This document shows, one piece after another, positions 1-12,691 of a stretch of DNA of 64,000 nucleotides (position 1 is its first letter; the number at the start of each line of letters is the position of its first letter). The notes under the pieces are model-generated. The model made no database searches. It worked only from the letters and a program-made list of their open reading frames with translations, and was not told the origin of the DNA. The stretch covers positions 434,001-498,000 of the forward strand of contig BLLK01000046.1 of assembly GCA_021927905.1 (NCBI GenBank). The letters run 5' to 3'. The translations under genes were made by a program, and so were the position numbers. The stretch comes from Chaetoceros tenuissimus (lineage: Eukaryota; Bacillariophyta; Thalassiosirophyceae; Chaetocerotales; Chaetocerotaceae).

Positions 1-720
1 GTTCAAGTAGGACGGATATATTTCGGATAAAGTGCCACTCAAAACTGGATATGTGGCCGTACCCCTAGCGACAGCAACGCTTACAAAAACCTAATTCACC
101 TCCTATTTGAATGAAATGCATTGAATAGACCTGATTCTTATCAGTAGAATAGGGATCTAATTATCAAAGAATAGACTAATAGTACTCCTCAAATAGAATG
201 CGACGGAGGATCCCTATTCTACCATGTAGAAGAGATGCTATAGTAGAGGAAGTCAAGACTGAAAAGGTGGGAAACACACAACACTTTCGGATCGATTGAA
301 ATCAATTCACAACACTTTACAAACAACAGCATTCGATGCACTATACATATAGACTAATAATTGTTTATTGATGTAAAATATTTGTTTCAATATCATTTCT
401 TTGTTATGTACAGAGCCTTTGTATTCACTCTATTGTGGTGTTCGTTTGCGATGTTGTTGAGTTTGGTGTTGGAGATGCGGAAAGAGAGCAGCAGCAGAGA
501 GCACCAGTATCTAATGTACGTACCCTACTGTGCAAATATGAAATGTCGCAGAAATCCCTTTTTACTTAAGCCCCTCCCCTCTTCTAAAAAGATGAAAATA
601 TACCCCCCAATTTGTGCACGGGGTAGATTCGATTCTAATACAGATCTACAACCTCTTCATTTTTGATATTTAACAAATTACCATTTTTATTCATAATCCT
701 TGAAAAACAAGAAAATAAAC
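1..720. other. Intergenic, no supported gene
   Basis: No convincing gene is seen. A 101-codon open frame at 361-666 starts only from TTG, has no recognisable domain and is probably chance. At about 540-578 lies a short segment, AAATGTCGCAGAAA followed by TTTACTTAAGCCCC, that recurs near 59239-59274; its core is also found near 38075-38087. Confidence 0.5.
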
Positions 721-1764
721 CTATTGCTTCTTTACATCTAGACACCATAAATCATTCAAACGTTTAGGGGCAGAATCATCACCTGATAACCCTCCATATA
801 TATAGAGTTTTCCCGATCCATCTCCATTGTCCAAGGAAGCCCCATCAGACCAACCTCTTGTTTCTGGCCATGATTCATTGGAAGGAGCGGGATGAGATAC
901 TTGATATTTTGCACTATCTTCATCTAGAAACACTAAATCATTCTCAAATCCTCCAGCTCCCTCGTGCCCCTTCTCACTTGGATCAACTTCTCCACCAAAG
1001 ATGAGCGAAACTCCTATGGATGGAAAACTCGCTGATATACATACACTCCTGGGTCTTAAGCCATTAAGTTCGTTATTGATATCTTTCTCTTGCCATACCC
1101 CTTTTTCAATATCAAACAAGTGGCCATCATTAGATTCTTCACCACAAAATCCAGCAACTACTCCAAGATACTTTGATGAATCAAAAGTCATGAAATTTGC
1201 ACCTCCTCTTCCGCGCAATAGATTAGACGCAGGCAAAGTATACCATGTGTTTGATTCAATATCATATCGGTGAAGATCTGCCAATCTACCACTTGCACCA
1301 CAGCCGCCAAACACATATAGGGAGGATCCAACACACAACATTTTATGAAAGGATCTAGCTTCAGGGATTTGTCCTTTCGGTTCAATTTTCTGCCATACAA
1401 AGGTATCACCTGAACAATCTAATTTCCACAAATCTGAAAGAGCCGCTTCCTCCATTGCAATTCCCTGTCTACCTCCAAAGATATAAACAGAATCCTGATG
1501 TACAGATTGGGCATGTGCCACTCTCGAAGGTGGACAGGACGAGGATTGAATCAGTTTCCAAGACCATTCTCCATTCTCATTCAAGGCAGCCCATGTGGTT
1601 TGTGATTCTTCCAATGGTGTTCGGGCGATTTGCTCGCCTCCATGAAGAATGATTAGTTTACCATTCTTCAATATTGATAGACCATGAGAAGATCTTTCAC
1701 AGGGCACACCATGTTTATCGTCTGGTTTAGGACTGATTTTGCTCCAGTTATATTCTACCTTCAT
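721..1764 (-). CDS. Kelch-repeat beta-propeller protein
   Basis: Uninterrupted 347-residue protein starting at an ATG. It contains repeated kelch blades: SVYIFGGRQG near residue 92, SLYVFGGCGASGR near 148, SLIFGGE near 254 and KLYIYGG near 322. Each has the hydrophobic-GG core with following Trp/Tyr positions. Kelch propellers are protein-interaction scaffolds; no BTB, F-box or catalytic domain is attached, so the partner cannot be named. There is no signal peptide, so it is probably cytosolic or nuclear. It is divergent from the giant gene on the other strand and the two share about 700 bases of upstream DNA. A galactose-oxidase-type propeller is excluded because its copper ligands are not evident. 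Confidence 0.85.
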   Translation of the reverse strand: MKVEYNWSKISPKPDDKHGVPCERSSHGLSILKNGKLIILHGGEQIARTPLEESQTTWAALNENGEWSWKLIQSSSCPPSRVAHAQSVHQDSVYIFGGRQGIAMEEAALSDLWKLDCSGDTFVWQKIEPKGQIPEARSFHKMLCVGSSLYVFGGCGASGRLADLHRYDIESNTWYTLPASNLLRGRGGANFMTFDSSKYLGVVAGFCGEESNDGHLFDIEKGVWQEKDINNELNGLRPRSVCISASFPSIGVSLIFGGEVDPSEKGHEGAGGFENDLVFLDEDSAKYQVSHPAPSNESWPETRGWSDGASLDNGDGSGKLYIYGGLSGDDSAPKRLNDLWCLDVKKQ

Positions 1765-2011
1765 TCTAGATATGAGATGAGATCTATGTTTGATGAGATG
1801 GTTTTATATATTATTACTTGTAGAAGACAAGTTGTTTTGGATCTTGAACACTTATCTAAGATAGCATACAATATCCAATATCGATATCTTTCGTCTTCTT
1901 AGATTGATGATTGCTTTGATGCTTTGATCGATGAACGATGATTGATGATGTACCTAGTACGTACGTACGTAAGTACTTACTTAAGTAATGATTGAGTCCC
2001 ATTCAATCAAC

Positions 2012-2145
2012 ATTATTTTTCTTCGAGCAAGTTTTCTATACAAAGTCAATGAGCCAATAGTGTAATCACCGCAGAAACTTGTTGCTACATATGTATACTT
2101 ACGTATTCATCACTGACTACACTATTGGATATTGTAGTTTTTGAT
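2012..2145. repeat. Direct repeat copy A with internal hairpin
   Basis: 134-bp segment matching 12381-12515 at about seven substitutions and one indel. It contains inverted arms CCAATAGTGTAATCA and TGACTACACTATTGG separated by about 45 bases, so each arm carries a CCAAT-box-like pentamer. In this copy the arms have one mismatch; in copy B they are perfect. It lies about 330 bases upstream of the giant gene's ATG. Confidence 0.85.
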
Positions 2146-2473
2146 GATAATAAGAAGTGCCATTTCAGTTTGAAAATCCAATTTTTACAGTTTTTTAACT
2201 GCTGTAACCGTCGACCATCGACGCATTGTCTCACCTCTCATTATTGGACAAAAATTTTTCTTCTCCTCTCTTTTCGCTTTTCAACCCCATCCATTTCTGT
2301 CAAAGAATACCATAATCTCGCTTGGAATAATATTTCACGGTAAGACTATATCGTGGAATAGATAGTAGGAATCATACAATACATTAAGAGCATATACATA
2401 GCGACTGATTGTTGTACGGTAATAACGTTTTAGAAAATATTGAGTCATAGTATCAGCAGAAGGATTGCACACC

Positions 2474-5400
2474 ATGACAGCAGCAAAGCATTTTTGCAAC
2501 ATGTCTGCCGATGGCACCGCCAGCGGAGCAGTGCCAATGGATGAAGATCCATCCCCATGCAATGAAACTGGAGCGACTTTGAATTCCGAGGATAACAATA
2601 TGAATAATGCGCCCTCCTCTCCTTCCTCTATGGATTGGGAAAAGGTAGGAGAAGATAACAGTGATGGTAATGACGATGGCAAAGCTGATGATAATGCCGT
2701 GGAAAATGTGGTTGGCACCTTTACCGATGGAACTGTGACCGAGAATAATTCAACAGCTGCAGCTGTCACCACACATCATTCCTCTCAACAGAACTTTGAC
2801 GAGGAGTATTCATTTGGATCATCAAGCGATGAAGAAGAGGAGAACGAACTCGCAGATGTATCTTTGGACACTTCATTCGACATGCAAATTTTACAATCTA
2901 GTATTGAACAGAGTACGGGGGCCTTGGATCTTGTACGTGACAGAGATGTGATCATGGTTGTTGGTAAAACTGGGGTGGGAAAAAGTACTTTTATTCAAGG
3001 AATTGCTGGAAAGCGCATTCACACTGTGGATCACACGTCTCAGTCTTATGGTGAGACTGCAACAAAAACAGTGTATGATGCTCAAGATGCTCTTGAAAAT
3101 TTTGAAATTGGACATGGCAAGGTATCTAAAACGAGATCACTGAATGCCTTCTTACACAAGAATTCAGTCGATGATACAGAATGTGTATACTTGGATTCAC
3201 CAGGCTTGGAAGACACGCGTGGCGTTGAAATGGACATTGCAACTTCTGCTCTCCTCAGTCAAGTAGCCAAGCGTTGCAAGAGTCTCCGCTTTGCAGTTCT
3301 AATCCATTGTGCATCGTTGCTAGAAGATCGAGGCAATGCATTCCGTTCAGTCATCAAATTTGCTAAACGTTTTGTCCAAGATTTCAATGAATCAAAATGT
3401 AGTTTCATGTTCCTCTTCACTCACACTGATGAGATTGGAATGTCAAGAAGTTCATGCGGAAATGATTCCAAGAAATGGTTGCAAAATGAAATTGTCCATA
3501 TTTCTGAGGCGGCGGTTGATGAAGAGATATCAAAAGTTCTATCATTTATCGGCAAGTCTTTGAAAAAGGGCTATCCATTTGCAAGTACCTTTCATCCTCT
3601 CGATACTGACTACGACAAGATGTCTTTTGACCTTGAGAAGAAGCTTCAGCCTCTGGAAAACCTCACATCTGCCAGTACATGCAATTTGAATCTAGCTTCA
3701 AAGCTTAAGCTGGAAGTTGCTGTCCAATCTCTGTTGCAGCGTCTGCAAGTGACGCTTAATTTATCTCCTTCTGACATTTCTCCAATCAAGGAAATACAGA
3801 AAACTTTTCACTATTTGAGGGAGTACATTGGTGTGCCATCTGTCATTGACGCCACTCGAAGATGTGAGGATATCATTCATGACCATAAAATTTCATTGAG
3901 AAATAGTATCGAATCGGAATATGAACGATGGCTTAGTCAGTCTTCTGATTTCACAGAGGTGAATGCTCTGGCTCTCAAAAACACCCTACATCGGCTACAC
4001 AAATTTAACTCTACATTTTCTATTGAAAACTGGATTCAAAGTAAGGCAGCTGATCTATTAGCCCTAAAAGATGATATTCTGGAACGGGCGAACAATTTCA
4101 GGTCGTTTAACCGACAGTTACAGAAATTTCAAGTCTGGGTTGGTACATTTGAAGTGTACTCTGAGTACCACTCTGATTTTATCAGTAGGATTGTCGATCT
4201 CTTCGAAAGTGCACTGAGAACAGTTTCTGAAACAGAGTTATCAACTATCCATGAGTTACAAGGGGAAGAGCTAGCTTCATTCGTCCATAGCTATTTGCTT
4301 TTACATACGACGGGTGCCTTTTCTGATCAGAAGCTCAAATTTGATGAAAATACCACATCGAACATGGAAAAAGTGTTGGGAGGTTTAGAACATATTTTTC
4401 TATCATGGGTTAAAACAGCGTCAGATATGTTGGAATCTTCATCTGAATCAGGCCACATTAATTTTGAAGATAATCTGGGAGATTTGGCATCCTATGTTCG
4501 TTTCTTTGAGAGGGTGAAAGATGACATAGAAAAGAATGGAATAGAAGTGATTTCGCTGGATGACCTGATAAATTCCTCTCTGAAAAGTATAATGAACGAT
4601 GTGAGAGAAGCGTTCCGAATTTGCTGCAATGATATGAAGAATACAGATTTTGACTGTAGAGATGCAGACCAGCGCAAGCTTAACTGGATGCAAGATGTCT
4701 GTGATCGATTCTCTGGTTTGAATAGCACCTACACCAATGAACTATACTCGTTACTCTCTGCTGAAGTGAACAAGATCAAGTCATCATTACTTTCTACCTC
4801 TGGAGAACTTGATACCATGTCTCGGTATACTGAGGAACACGGCCTGCGCAATGGAGTGAGACTAGGACAAGAAGTTGTAAATTTTATGAAGTGTCGTTGG
4901 TTTGATAAGTTTCTGCCCCGAGAGGAGGAATTCATTGCAAACTGTTGTATTGCGATCTCACGGTCGATTCAAACAAGGATTGATACCAAATCAAATGAGC
5001 TGTCACAGTATGAAAAGTGTCTCGGTATCGGTAGGGAGGGTTCATCTGACTCAATCACTGGTTTGGGCGAACTGTTTCCAGAACTCAAAGAGATCGACGC
5101 TTATATTTCAATCGTACAAACGGAAGATAAGTCAACACCAATCAATCCTAATATGGTTGGAAATGATGTCGTCAGCAATGTTAGTGCAAACAACTTCCGT
5201 CCTTGTTCTGCTTGCGGTAAGACGCTTCAAAAGCTCGAATTCTCCAATAGTCAGTGGCGGAAGAGCGAAACAGCTAGATGCAAAAGCTGCGTTGAATCAA
5301 AAAGAAAAAGTGCTGTAGATGTGACAATGGAAGATGCTGAGAGGCCGCCTACCGCGAAAGAAGCACCTTTATTAGCGCAAAAGTGTACGAAGATCCTAGA

Positions 5401-8400
5401 ACATTACTCGCTGCATCTTGGCAATGAGACCAGAAGTCTTGTTGATGAATGGGTGAAAAATGTTGGGCTTCGCAAAATTGAGTTACTAAGCGAGATCGCT
5501 CAATCACTTGAGCATATTCTAGCTGATGCGATAGCTTTGAAAAAAATTTCTTCAATTGAAACAGTTCTTCGTGAGTCTGAGACAATAATTTCGAACATAT
5601 TCGAGTGTTGCGAGAGACTCTCGCAACTCATAGATTCAGAACTTAGTCATTTTGGTGGCGACTTCTCGTTAAAAGCTCAAGTTCTCGACTTCATTGTGTC
5701 ATGTCATTGCCTTCCATTTTTTGGCCGAAAGGTGTCTGATCCTAACAAAATTCTTATCAAAGTTCGCAATCTAGTTGCATTCGAGGCACAGAGACTGGAA
5801 AGTGAAATCGAAAGGACTTCAGATTGGGACAAAATTGACAACCAAATAAATCTATTCAAGAAAGCGGTGGTGCTAGACAAATTTGTGTGTGAAGAGGTAA
5901 CGGCACGTTTGTATACCCTCAACAATTTACGCGAGAAGAAAGAGGGCCAAGTAGATGAACATTTAAAGGAAATGATTGATGCAAATAATTTCAAGGGGCT
6001 TGCAGAATTTTTGACCCCTTTGTCTGATTCGGAAGATCAGATCAAGAAGCAAAGATTTGGATCTTACTTGGACGATATTGTGATGAAATTAGAAATCATT
6101 ATAAAAGACATCAATCGATGCATGAAACATGGAACTCGATCTACAAAGGCTTTACCGACTGATGAAGATACTATTGAGGAGATTGCGCAAAAGATGAATA
6201 TCCTGGAGACAGCAGCAGATAGTCTGAAGGGCTTAGTCCGACCAAGGATCGATTTGTCATCTGAACTCAAAGAACTGAAAACAATGATAAGCAACGGGCT
6301 CAAGCCTCATCTAGAACAATTCTCAAAGTGCATTTTTAAAAAAGATTTTGTTCGAGCAGCAATTTTAGATGTTCAGATTTCCTCCATGATACAGCATCTT
6401 CAAAAATATGTGAAGAATTCAATGAAGAAACAAAGGGATGTGAATAAAGACAAATATGAGGAACAGTTGAAAAATGTGATCTGCTACGTCCATGATTTTG
6501 TCAAATCAGGGTTTAGAAAAAGGGACGATCTTTTGTCTTCACTGAGAAGTTTGAGTGAAGCAAAAGGCAAGACTGATACCACCTTGGAGCGACTGGCCTC
6601 TTTGTACGATAAGACTCAAAAGCTCTTGTTGGAAAGAGTACGTGAATTCATAAGCTATAGTCAAGAATCAGTATCTGAATATGAGTGTTTTGATGACGTC
6701 ATCCCGATGCTACATGTGCTTCAGCGCGAGATGGAAGGGTCCTTCAGGCCTCATTTCCCCAACGAATTAGTCTTGGAATGTAACCATTTACGGGAGCGCC
6801 TGGAACATGAAAAAAAAGAGAGTGATCGTTTGCTTGAATTTGGAGAGTCGGACGTGAAGGAGAAGATTGAGTTTTGGCGCAAAAAATTGAACAAGCTTCG
6901 TTCACCTTCTGTCATGCAATATATTCAACGCTTCATTGGCATTGGTGATAAGACATCCTACCAAAAGCTGAAACAGGGTCTAATTAGAAAATGCGACATG
7001 CGTCTCAGGCAAGCAGATGAGGCTTTGAAGCTCCATGATCATCGTAACGTCCAATGCTGTATCGATTTCCTTGTATTGGTTGAAAAGAAGCTTCGCGAGC
7101 ATGTAGACATCAAGGCTCGCTTACGCAAGTTACAAGAGCGTTGTATCAGCATGTTTCTTGATTTGTGCCATTCTGTTGGAAAAATGCTGAAGAAAAAGGA
7201 CATTTCTAAGTTTGAAGAGAGGTTTGTGGACTTTCGAGGTTTTGTCTTGTACATTTCATGTGTCTTGGCTTCGAAGCAAGGACAGAAGGAATTTACTCTT
7301 GTCAACCAGCTACTGCACGAGTCTTTTGTCCATCATTTGGAATTGTTTCACACTATAGTGAAAAAAGAGGCCATTGATTGCTCTGATATTAGAATCAAGG
7401 TGACACAGCTTCGCAAAATTGGAGCTTTTATGTCCGATCGAGTGACAGTATTGAATGAAGAGATAAAATGCAGCTTGTCTCATGATAAAGGCACGGATCA
7501 GTGGTTAGATAAAATTCAAGCTTTGTGTTCAAAGCATTTCAGTGATGGAAGGGATTTCGGCAAATTAAAGTTCTGTATTGAGCTTGGAGTGGCTCCTTCT
7601 GCGACAAAGAAAGAAATAAAGAGTGCATATAAACAAAAGGCCAAGTTGTACCACCCAGATAAAGGTGGATCACCAGAATTGTTCAGGAAGATAAAGGAAG
7701 CACAGGACGAACTACTCGGATCAAATCGCTTCAAAACTTCTGATCGTGCACGGGCATTTGATGAGATTTTGAGAGGTATAGGGGAGCACCTCCGCGCATT
7801 GTCGAGGCAGTTTATGAATGAGCAACGTTATGACATGGCTGAATCACTTTTATTTCAATTACCTGCGCTGAAGGAGCTACAAAATCTTGTCGATCCTCCA
7901 CTGAAGTCCAAAGAAGTACAAGACAGTGTTCGTGGCATCATAAAAGGACATGTAGAGAAGATGCGTGTAGAGGTAGACACGGCTTGGTCAGAGCGCAGGT
8001 ACAAAGATCTAAATGATTGTATTACAGATCTAAAGGCGATGGAAGATTCCTTCAAAGCTTACCCAGAAATCTTTTCTACGTCTTGGAACAATGGTATTGT
8101 GGAAACTATCGAAGCTGAGATTGAAGGTTTGGGTAAAAAGGCGAAGGCATGCCTGTCGAGCCATGCTGTAGCAAAAAAGAAAGAGGGTGATTTCAAGCGA
8201 CATTTGATCCAAATGGGAAGCGTACTTGTTGAATTACCTTCCTTCAAGTCATTCGCACGGCAGGAGATTTCAAATATTCTTGATTCATGTTTAGACAAAG
8301 CATGGGGATACAGTTTCCTATTTGAATTTGGGTTGAGTATGCAGACTGGAGATGATTTTACAGATGACGGGGAAAAGCGTATCGCGCAAATGACAGTTGC

Positions 8401-11400
8401 TGAATTTGATCATTTCAAAGAGGTGCTGACGATGTGTTGGAACCAGGAAACGTCACAGAAACCCGTTGAAGACGTAGTTGTGGACATAACTGGAGAGTAT
8501 CGCTCATCTTCAAGCTCAACTGGAAAGATGAATATCGACCAAGATGAATTAATTCAGAGCTTTAAGGTGTATGATGCTCAATACAAAACTTTGCTTGGGG
8601 AGTACATAAAACCAGATGCTCACTTACCCGACCTTGTGAAAAAAGTGAAAAGTCATGCGAAGAAGTTACTACCAATCAGCTGCGACAAGAAGTGGACAAA
8701 CGATGAAAAGAAGCAGATACCCTTTCTTTTAGCGGGTGTCTTTTCTTTATTCACAATTATCAAGTCTGGGGCTAGCTTCAATCGGATTGAGGAAGCGGGA
8801 GGGTCATCGTCTTTTGGTGATCAACTATTGATGAAGCCACACAATATCCAGGTATTGACACTACTTTATATGTTTGGCTGCGGGAAGGGTTCAAAGAGCT
8901 CACTGGACAGCCAACTGATGCAAATTAGGACGGGTGAAGGGAAGTCGATGATTCTGGGTGCTGCCGCAACAGTACTAGCTTTGTTAGGCTTTCGTGTTCG
9001 GACTGTTTGCTACAGTGAATATCTCTCCAGCCGTGATTTTACTTTATTCGAAGAAGTCTTCCAGAAATTTGGTGTGATTGACTTGGTGACTTATAGCAAA
9101 ATTACTACCTTTGCAGAGGATTCAACTGCTTCGAAAGGGAATATTAGAGATCTCACCGAATCTCTTTTACGAGGTGTACTGTCGACGTCTGCTACATCTA
9201 TGTCAAAAATGAACACAGAAGATGCACCGGCTGCTAAGTCACCCCGTCGAAGGCTTCGGTCCCACACTCCTGCAAAGAATAAGAAGAAGCAAAAGATCTC
9301 TGCTTCTTCCGCTTGTCACACCGAAGCAATTATCAATAGCTCTTCGGACTCATTGAAATCTAATTCATCGGAAGAAATCTCGGAAGAAATCTTGTTAGTT
9401 GATGAAGTTGATGTGTTTTTTGGCTCAGAATTCTACGGGAAAACCTACAATCAAGTCATTGAGTTCAAGGAACCCGAGATTACGGCAATTCTCAAGCGTA
9501 TCTGGGAAGCTCACAAGACCGGCCATCGCTTACGGCTCAATGATGTTAAGGCTATGTCAGACTACAAAACTTTGTTGTCAAAGATGTCATCATTCGATTT
9601 TGTCTTGGATAACGAGATTAATTTGATGTTGAGTCAAGTGAAGAGAGTTGACGATGTCCAGTACTTTCTTGATTCCGACAACGATCGTATCGGTTACAAA
9701 GTTATGGATACGATCTCTTACAACGTCACTTATGGTTACACTACAATATTTTTGTACCTGAAAGAGGCAGAAAATTTGAAGAACAAAGCGGCTACTCTCT
9801 CTAGAGCATTGGTAATGCCGATTTCTTGTGGGCAGTTTTCCTACGCTAACATCTCACCAACTAGAATTATGGGGGTGTCGGGAACGCTAGCATCTATTGG
9901 AGAGAATGAAAAAACAGTTCTGGATAGATATGGATTGAACAAGTATATTTTTGTCCCATCAGTGTATGGAGCTTCTAATTTCCAGTTTGACAAGGCAGGA
10001 GAGGGCATTAGCTTTGAATCAAGCAAAAGTAACTTTTACCACAAGATTTCTGCTGAGATTGTTGCTGCTACTAAGTCAAAGAGGGCTGTGATAGTGTTCT
10101 TCCGCGATAGCTCGAAACTAAACGAATTTGTTGGTACGGCCACATATCGTCAACTTGGTAGACACAAGTCTCTCCTAAGGGAAGATATGAGTCCTCATGA
10201 AAAGGATTTTGTCATCAGTAAAGCGGCAACAGCGGGGCAGATCACCCTCAGTACTGCTGTATTTGGACGTGGTACGGATTTCTTTTGCAAGGACGGTAGT
10301 GTTGAGAAAAATGGAGGTGTTCACATTATCCAGGTACGTTTTCTGGTGCATTGATGGTATTTCTGCTTTGTACGTACATAATACGACATATCTAACATAT
10401 TCCATTTTTAGACTTTTTTGTCGAAGGAGGTGAGCGAAGAAGTCCAGATTCAGGGCAGAACTGCAAGACAGGGTAAGCGAGGTTCATATCAGCTGATTCT
10501 CTTGGAGTCTGATTTAGAATCCGACTTTGGCATTACTATCGCTGAGAAAGAACAACTTCCGAAAGGACAATGGTATGAATGGCTATGCAAAGTACGTGTG
10601 AAACACCAGAAAGAGCAGAGCATTCGCACCGAGGAGAGTTTGCAAGATGCAAAAGAAAAAGATCGCTTGACACATAATTATTTTGACTCTCTGCTTGCTG
10701 GAAACAAAGCAAAGTCCTTAGAACAATTCAAAAACTTGTATCAACTGATTAAGAAACCACCCGTGCCATCTTCGGTGCACGTCGGCCTTGCTCTTGTTAT
10801 TGATGTGACGGGGAGTATGGCTCCGTATGCCAAGAGCACTGTGACAACAATTGAGAACTTACTTCGTGGTCGAACTTCTCTAATTTCAAAGTTGTCAACC
10901 ACATTTCCAGATATTGAGTTTCAGCTACAAGTTGGTTGCCTCTGTTTCAAGGATATTGATGATGGAGCTAATAAATTCATCGAGCTTAAAAACGGAGACG
11001 GAAGCCACTTCACAAATGACATCTCAGCCGCATTGAATTTCGTCAAAAAAGCTTGCGCCTCACCATCGGGCGGATTCGATCTCGCAGAAGATATCATTGG
11101 AGCGATACATCGCAGTGCCAATTGGAAGATTGGAGAAGATTGGACTTCTGATATCAAGTTCATGATGCTGTTTTCAGATGCTGCAGCACATGGACTTTTA
11201 TCGACACCTATTACCAACGGGGATAACTATGCTACTCGTCATCCTGAAGGGCTAACTGCAAAAGATGCTGTGGCAAGTTTGGTTGCCAAAGATGCTGATT
11301 TGTTCTTTTGCTCCTTTAATCCTGCAGCTACAGAAAGAACCGAGGAAAAGTTATTTAAATGTTTTCAACAAGATGCTGGCAATGTTGCTGAGCATAGCAT

Positions 11401-12173
11401 TACTCGGATCCCAATGGTACCGAAAGAAGCAGTTGTATCCTCCAAATCGAGTGCCGAAAAAGGACGTCATATTATTTTCGTTCTTGACGAGTCTGGGTCC
11501 ATGTCATGTTCTTGGAGTGGTGTGGTAGATGCTTACAACCAGTACATTGCCAAACGTAAACAGAGCCAAAGTGATGCAGATTTAGTATCTGTTGTACAAT
11601 TCAATGAAAGTTCAAGAACAACGGTGCAACACGCTTCTTTGTCTTCAGCGCCAAACGATTTACCGTACTGTGGCGGAGGCACAAGCTTTCATCCAGCCTC
11701 TGTAGAAGCATGTAAATTGGCTCGAGGTAGCCCAAGCACACATGTTCCAGCTATTGTTTTCATGAGTGATGGGCAAGCTTACGATGCAGCCAATGCTGCG
11801 CATGAATTCTCACAATTGAATAGCAACATTTATCGATCGTCAGGAAACCATCTTGAACTGCATGTAATTGGTACGTGCCTCGAGCGATATATCCTGTAAA
11901 GCTTTCTATTATACTTCAATATTGTGTCTCACACTCTTACAATCATCTCGTACAGGATTTGGGGGAGGATGTAATAGTTCCCAACTCGAGCAAATTGCAT
12001 CGGCCTCACAAGTTGGAAAGGTTCATTCTAGTGCAAACACTGTAGACCTCGCAAGTGTCTTTGTTGATATAGCTTCCACACAAAATGTTTCACTTCTTTT
12101 GGAATCTGAAATTTCCAAGAAAATCACTGAAGCTGTATCAGATAAACTCTCTATCGAATACTTTGGGAGCTAA
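2474..12173 (+). CDS. Giant GTPase / J-domain / SecA-like motor / tandem vWA protein
   Basis: Three exons, 2474-10333, 10412-11870 and 11956-12173, with GT-AG introns and matching phase, give about 3178 residues. The start is the first ATG after an in-frame stop at 2441. Order: acidic tail (1-145); P-loop GTPase (GKTGVGKST near 163, DSPG near 241, THTD near 316); about 1300 mostly helical charged residues with a Cys4 knuckle (CSACGK...CKSC, about 912-940); J-domain with HPD (about 1705-1750); SecA-type motor with RTGEGKS (near 2150), YLSSRD, VDEVD (near 2306), SGT (near 2467), GRGTDF (near 2595) and QGRTARQG (near 2632); then two vWA domains with MIDAS motifs DVTGSM (near 2743) and DESGSMS (near 2972). 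Plastid cpSecA lacks the GTPase, J and vWA parts. No transit peptide is seen; an Arg/Lys-rich stretch near 2257-2275 could be an NLS. Function is unknown: possibly an ATP- and GTP-driven protein remodelling or translocation machine working with Hsp70. Confidence 0.9.
10334..10411 (+). other. Intron 1 of the giant gene
   Basis: 78-bp GTACGT...TTTTTAG intron in phase 0. Removing it joins the SecA motif V block to the motif VI block (QGRTARQG), as expected for a SecA helicase C-terminal domain. The second intron, 11871-11955, lies inside the second vWA domain. Confidence 0.85.
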
Positions 12174-12380
12174 TCATCCAAAAAAAGTGGTACGTTGTAT
12201 TTACTCGTACGAGAGAAGATTTCTAGGAAGTGCGGGACAAATGAATAAAAATAAATGCCATCAAAGACTGTAAACATACATACATCTGGTTACATACTGT
12301 ACTTACTTTTTACCTAATCTTTTTGGATTTGTCTCGACCATTCACCGTAATTTGAGGTTCTCCCCCCATTGAATCGCAAA

Positions 12381-12515
12381 ATTATTTTTCTTCGAACAAG
12401 CTTCTCTATGCAAAGTCAGTGAGCCAATAGTGTAGTCACCGCAGAAACTTGTTGTTACATATGTATACTTACGTATTCATCACTGACTACACTATTGGAT
12501 ATTGCAGTTTTTGAT
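12381..12515. repeat. Direct repeat copy B with perfect 15-bp hairpin arms
   Basis: Second copy of the 2012-2145 repeat, in the same orientation and about 94% identical. Arms at 12424-12438 and 12484-12498 are perfect inverted repeats (CCAATAGTGTAGTCA). It lies about 200 bases after the giant gene's stop and about 180 bases before the ATG of the next gene. It may therefore be a promoter module of both downstream genes or the edge of a block that moved. Confidence 0.85.
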
Positions 12516-12691
12516 TTATGATGATTTTTTGACCCATTTTCATTTTTTATTTCAGTGATTTTGAAGTCCTAACGGTTAACCGTCGCTCTGCTGGAACTTA
12601 TCTCGACTGCCAACACAAAACCAAAAACCTTTTCATATTTTGTTTTTTGTATCATTGCATTTCTCATCTATGCTCTTGAATAGAAATATAT

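Noticed and set aside
361-666. 101-codon open frame
   Set aside because: Begins with TTG, has no domain, and overlaps a repeated non-coding motif.
2012-2145. Miniature transposon defined by the 15-bp hairpin arms
   Set aside because: Similarity between the two copies extends well outside the arms on both sides and no target duplication is visible at the arms.
2335-2772. 145-codon minus-strand frame overlapping the giant gene's start
   Set aside because: Antisense shadow of the acidic low-complexity N-terminus; no own features.
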